NCBI GenBank assembly: GCA_002299785.1
Contig: DBNL01000105.1
Coordinates: 1 to 14,483, forward strand
DNA: 14,483 nt
Reading direction: 5' to 3'
Source of the DNA: Verrucomicrobia bacterium UBA673
GTDB taxonomy: Bacteria; Verrucomicrobiota; Verrucomicrobiia; Limisphaerales; UBA1096
The position numbers were made by a program, and so were the translations under genes. This document shows, piece after piece, positions 14,238 to 14,483 of this stretch; the stretch's first letter is position 1, and every line of letters starts with the position of its first letter. The notes below the pieces were generated by a model. It searched no databases. It worked only from the letters and a program-made list of their open reading frames with translations, and was not told where the DNA came from.

Positions 14238-14483
14238 TCAAATTTGGAGCCGAATTATTGGTGGAGATTGTTCAGCTAAAAGATCGCCCTCGGAACCGAG
14301 GATCTGGGCGGCTTCACCCCAGCGCTTGGCCAAGCGCAGGACGTTGGCGACATCTAGCTCGAGGTGCGGCGACGGGTACTTGGCTAAATAGATGGTGCAT
14401 AGTCGGAACAGTTTCCACGCCGGACGCTGACGCTTTTTTTGCAGGTGCACAAACGCGCCAGCAAACTGGATCAGGCCCTTGAA
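14238..14483 (-). CDS. DUF309-family protein, 5' part outside the window
   Basis: Only the C-terminal 81 residues are present; the frame is open to the window edge. It begins FKGLIQFAGAFVHLQKKRQR and continues with AWKLFRLCTIYLAKYPSPH, which matches the DUF309 helical domain: the GLIQ-x-A-x3-H helix followed by a GA-like turn and L-x(6)-L-x2-Y. Members are small all-helical proteins of unknown biochemical role. The family's usual N-terminal EAHE-LWE helix must lie beyond 14483. The stop is 42 bp before the priA start, on the same strand. The gene contains the longest TTGGCCAA-type palindrome of the window. Confidence 0.75.
   Translation of the reverse strand, partial: FKGLIQFAGAFVHLQKKRQRPAWKLFRLCTIYLAKYPSPHLELDVANVLRLAKRWGEAAQILGSEGDLLAEQSPPIIRLQI
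14322..14337. repeat. GCGCTTGGCCAAGCGC palindrome (perfect 16 bp) in the DUF309 gene
   Basis: This is the longest copy of the recurrent palindrome: all 16 bases are self-complementary. In the DUF309 frame it encodes Arg-Leu-Ala-Lys-Arg. Confidence 0.88.

Noticed and set aside
79..14355. Frequent CTCGAG hexamers as a second iterated palindrome
   Set aside because: They are more common than composition alone predicts, but they fit simple use of the codon pair CTC-GAG (Leu-Glu) in G+C-rich genes and do not extend to longer perfect palindromes as TTGGCCAA does.
1..14483. CRISPR arrays, defence systems, integrases or insertion sequences
   Set aside because: I found no regularly spaced direct repeats, no transposase or integrase motifs, and all intact genes but the unknown membrane protein and DUF309 fragment belong to well-known housekeeping or enzyme families.

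Overview
This is a bacterial chromosomal segment of about 60 % G+C (estimated by eye). It is densely packed with housekeeping genes. I see no phage, insertion sequence, CRISPR, rRNA or tRNA gene. The gene styles (a short PLP-dependent glucan phosphorylase, an active/inactive M16 peptidase pair, few Shine-Dalgarno sequences, several GTG starts) suggest the PVC group, most likely Verrucomicrobiota. That placement is inference; no marker gene here proves it.

Layout: every gene but one lies on the minus strand. Reading along that strand from the right end, the genes are: a partial DUF309-family gene cut by the window edge (14238-14483), priA (11916-14195), a glycogen/alpha-glucan phosphorylase (9704-11887) and rlmN (8568-9707). 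The phosphorylase and rlmN overlap by ATGA. rlmN converges on guaB (7003-8571), the only plus-strand gene, and their stop codons overlap. Divergent from guaB is a short remnant of a sigma-70 region 4 (6817-6948). It is followed by apt (6242-6778), miaB (4869-6227), a seven-helix membrane protein of unknown function (4173-4865), two secreted M16 peptidase subunits (2359-4116 and 849-2342) and a fumarylacetoacetate-hydrolase-family enzyme (35-790). Gaps in this second run are 3 to 58 bp, so much of it could be one operon. No intergenic stretch exceeds 300 bases; the longest, 6779-7002, holds the sigma remnant and presumably the guaB and apt promoters, though I could not recognise a clear -35/-10 pair.

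How the genes relate: apt and guaB serve purine salvage and guanine nucleotide synthesis. miaB and rlmN are both radical-SAM RNA modifiers. priA restarts stalled replication forks. The phosphorylase mobilises storage glucan. The two M16 proteins look like one heterodimeric envelope protease in which one chain carries the zinc site and the other the Arg/Tyr substrate-binding pair.

The most unusual signal is not a gene. The palindrome TTGGCCAA, usually as CTTGGCCAAG and once as a perfect 16-mer, recurs throughout the window in different genes and in different reading frames, far above what base composition predicts. It resembles in behaviour the highly iterated palindromes (HIP1) of cyanobacteria, with a different sequence. 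The second most interesting item is the sigma-factor remnant between apt and guaB.
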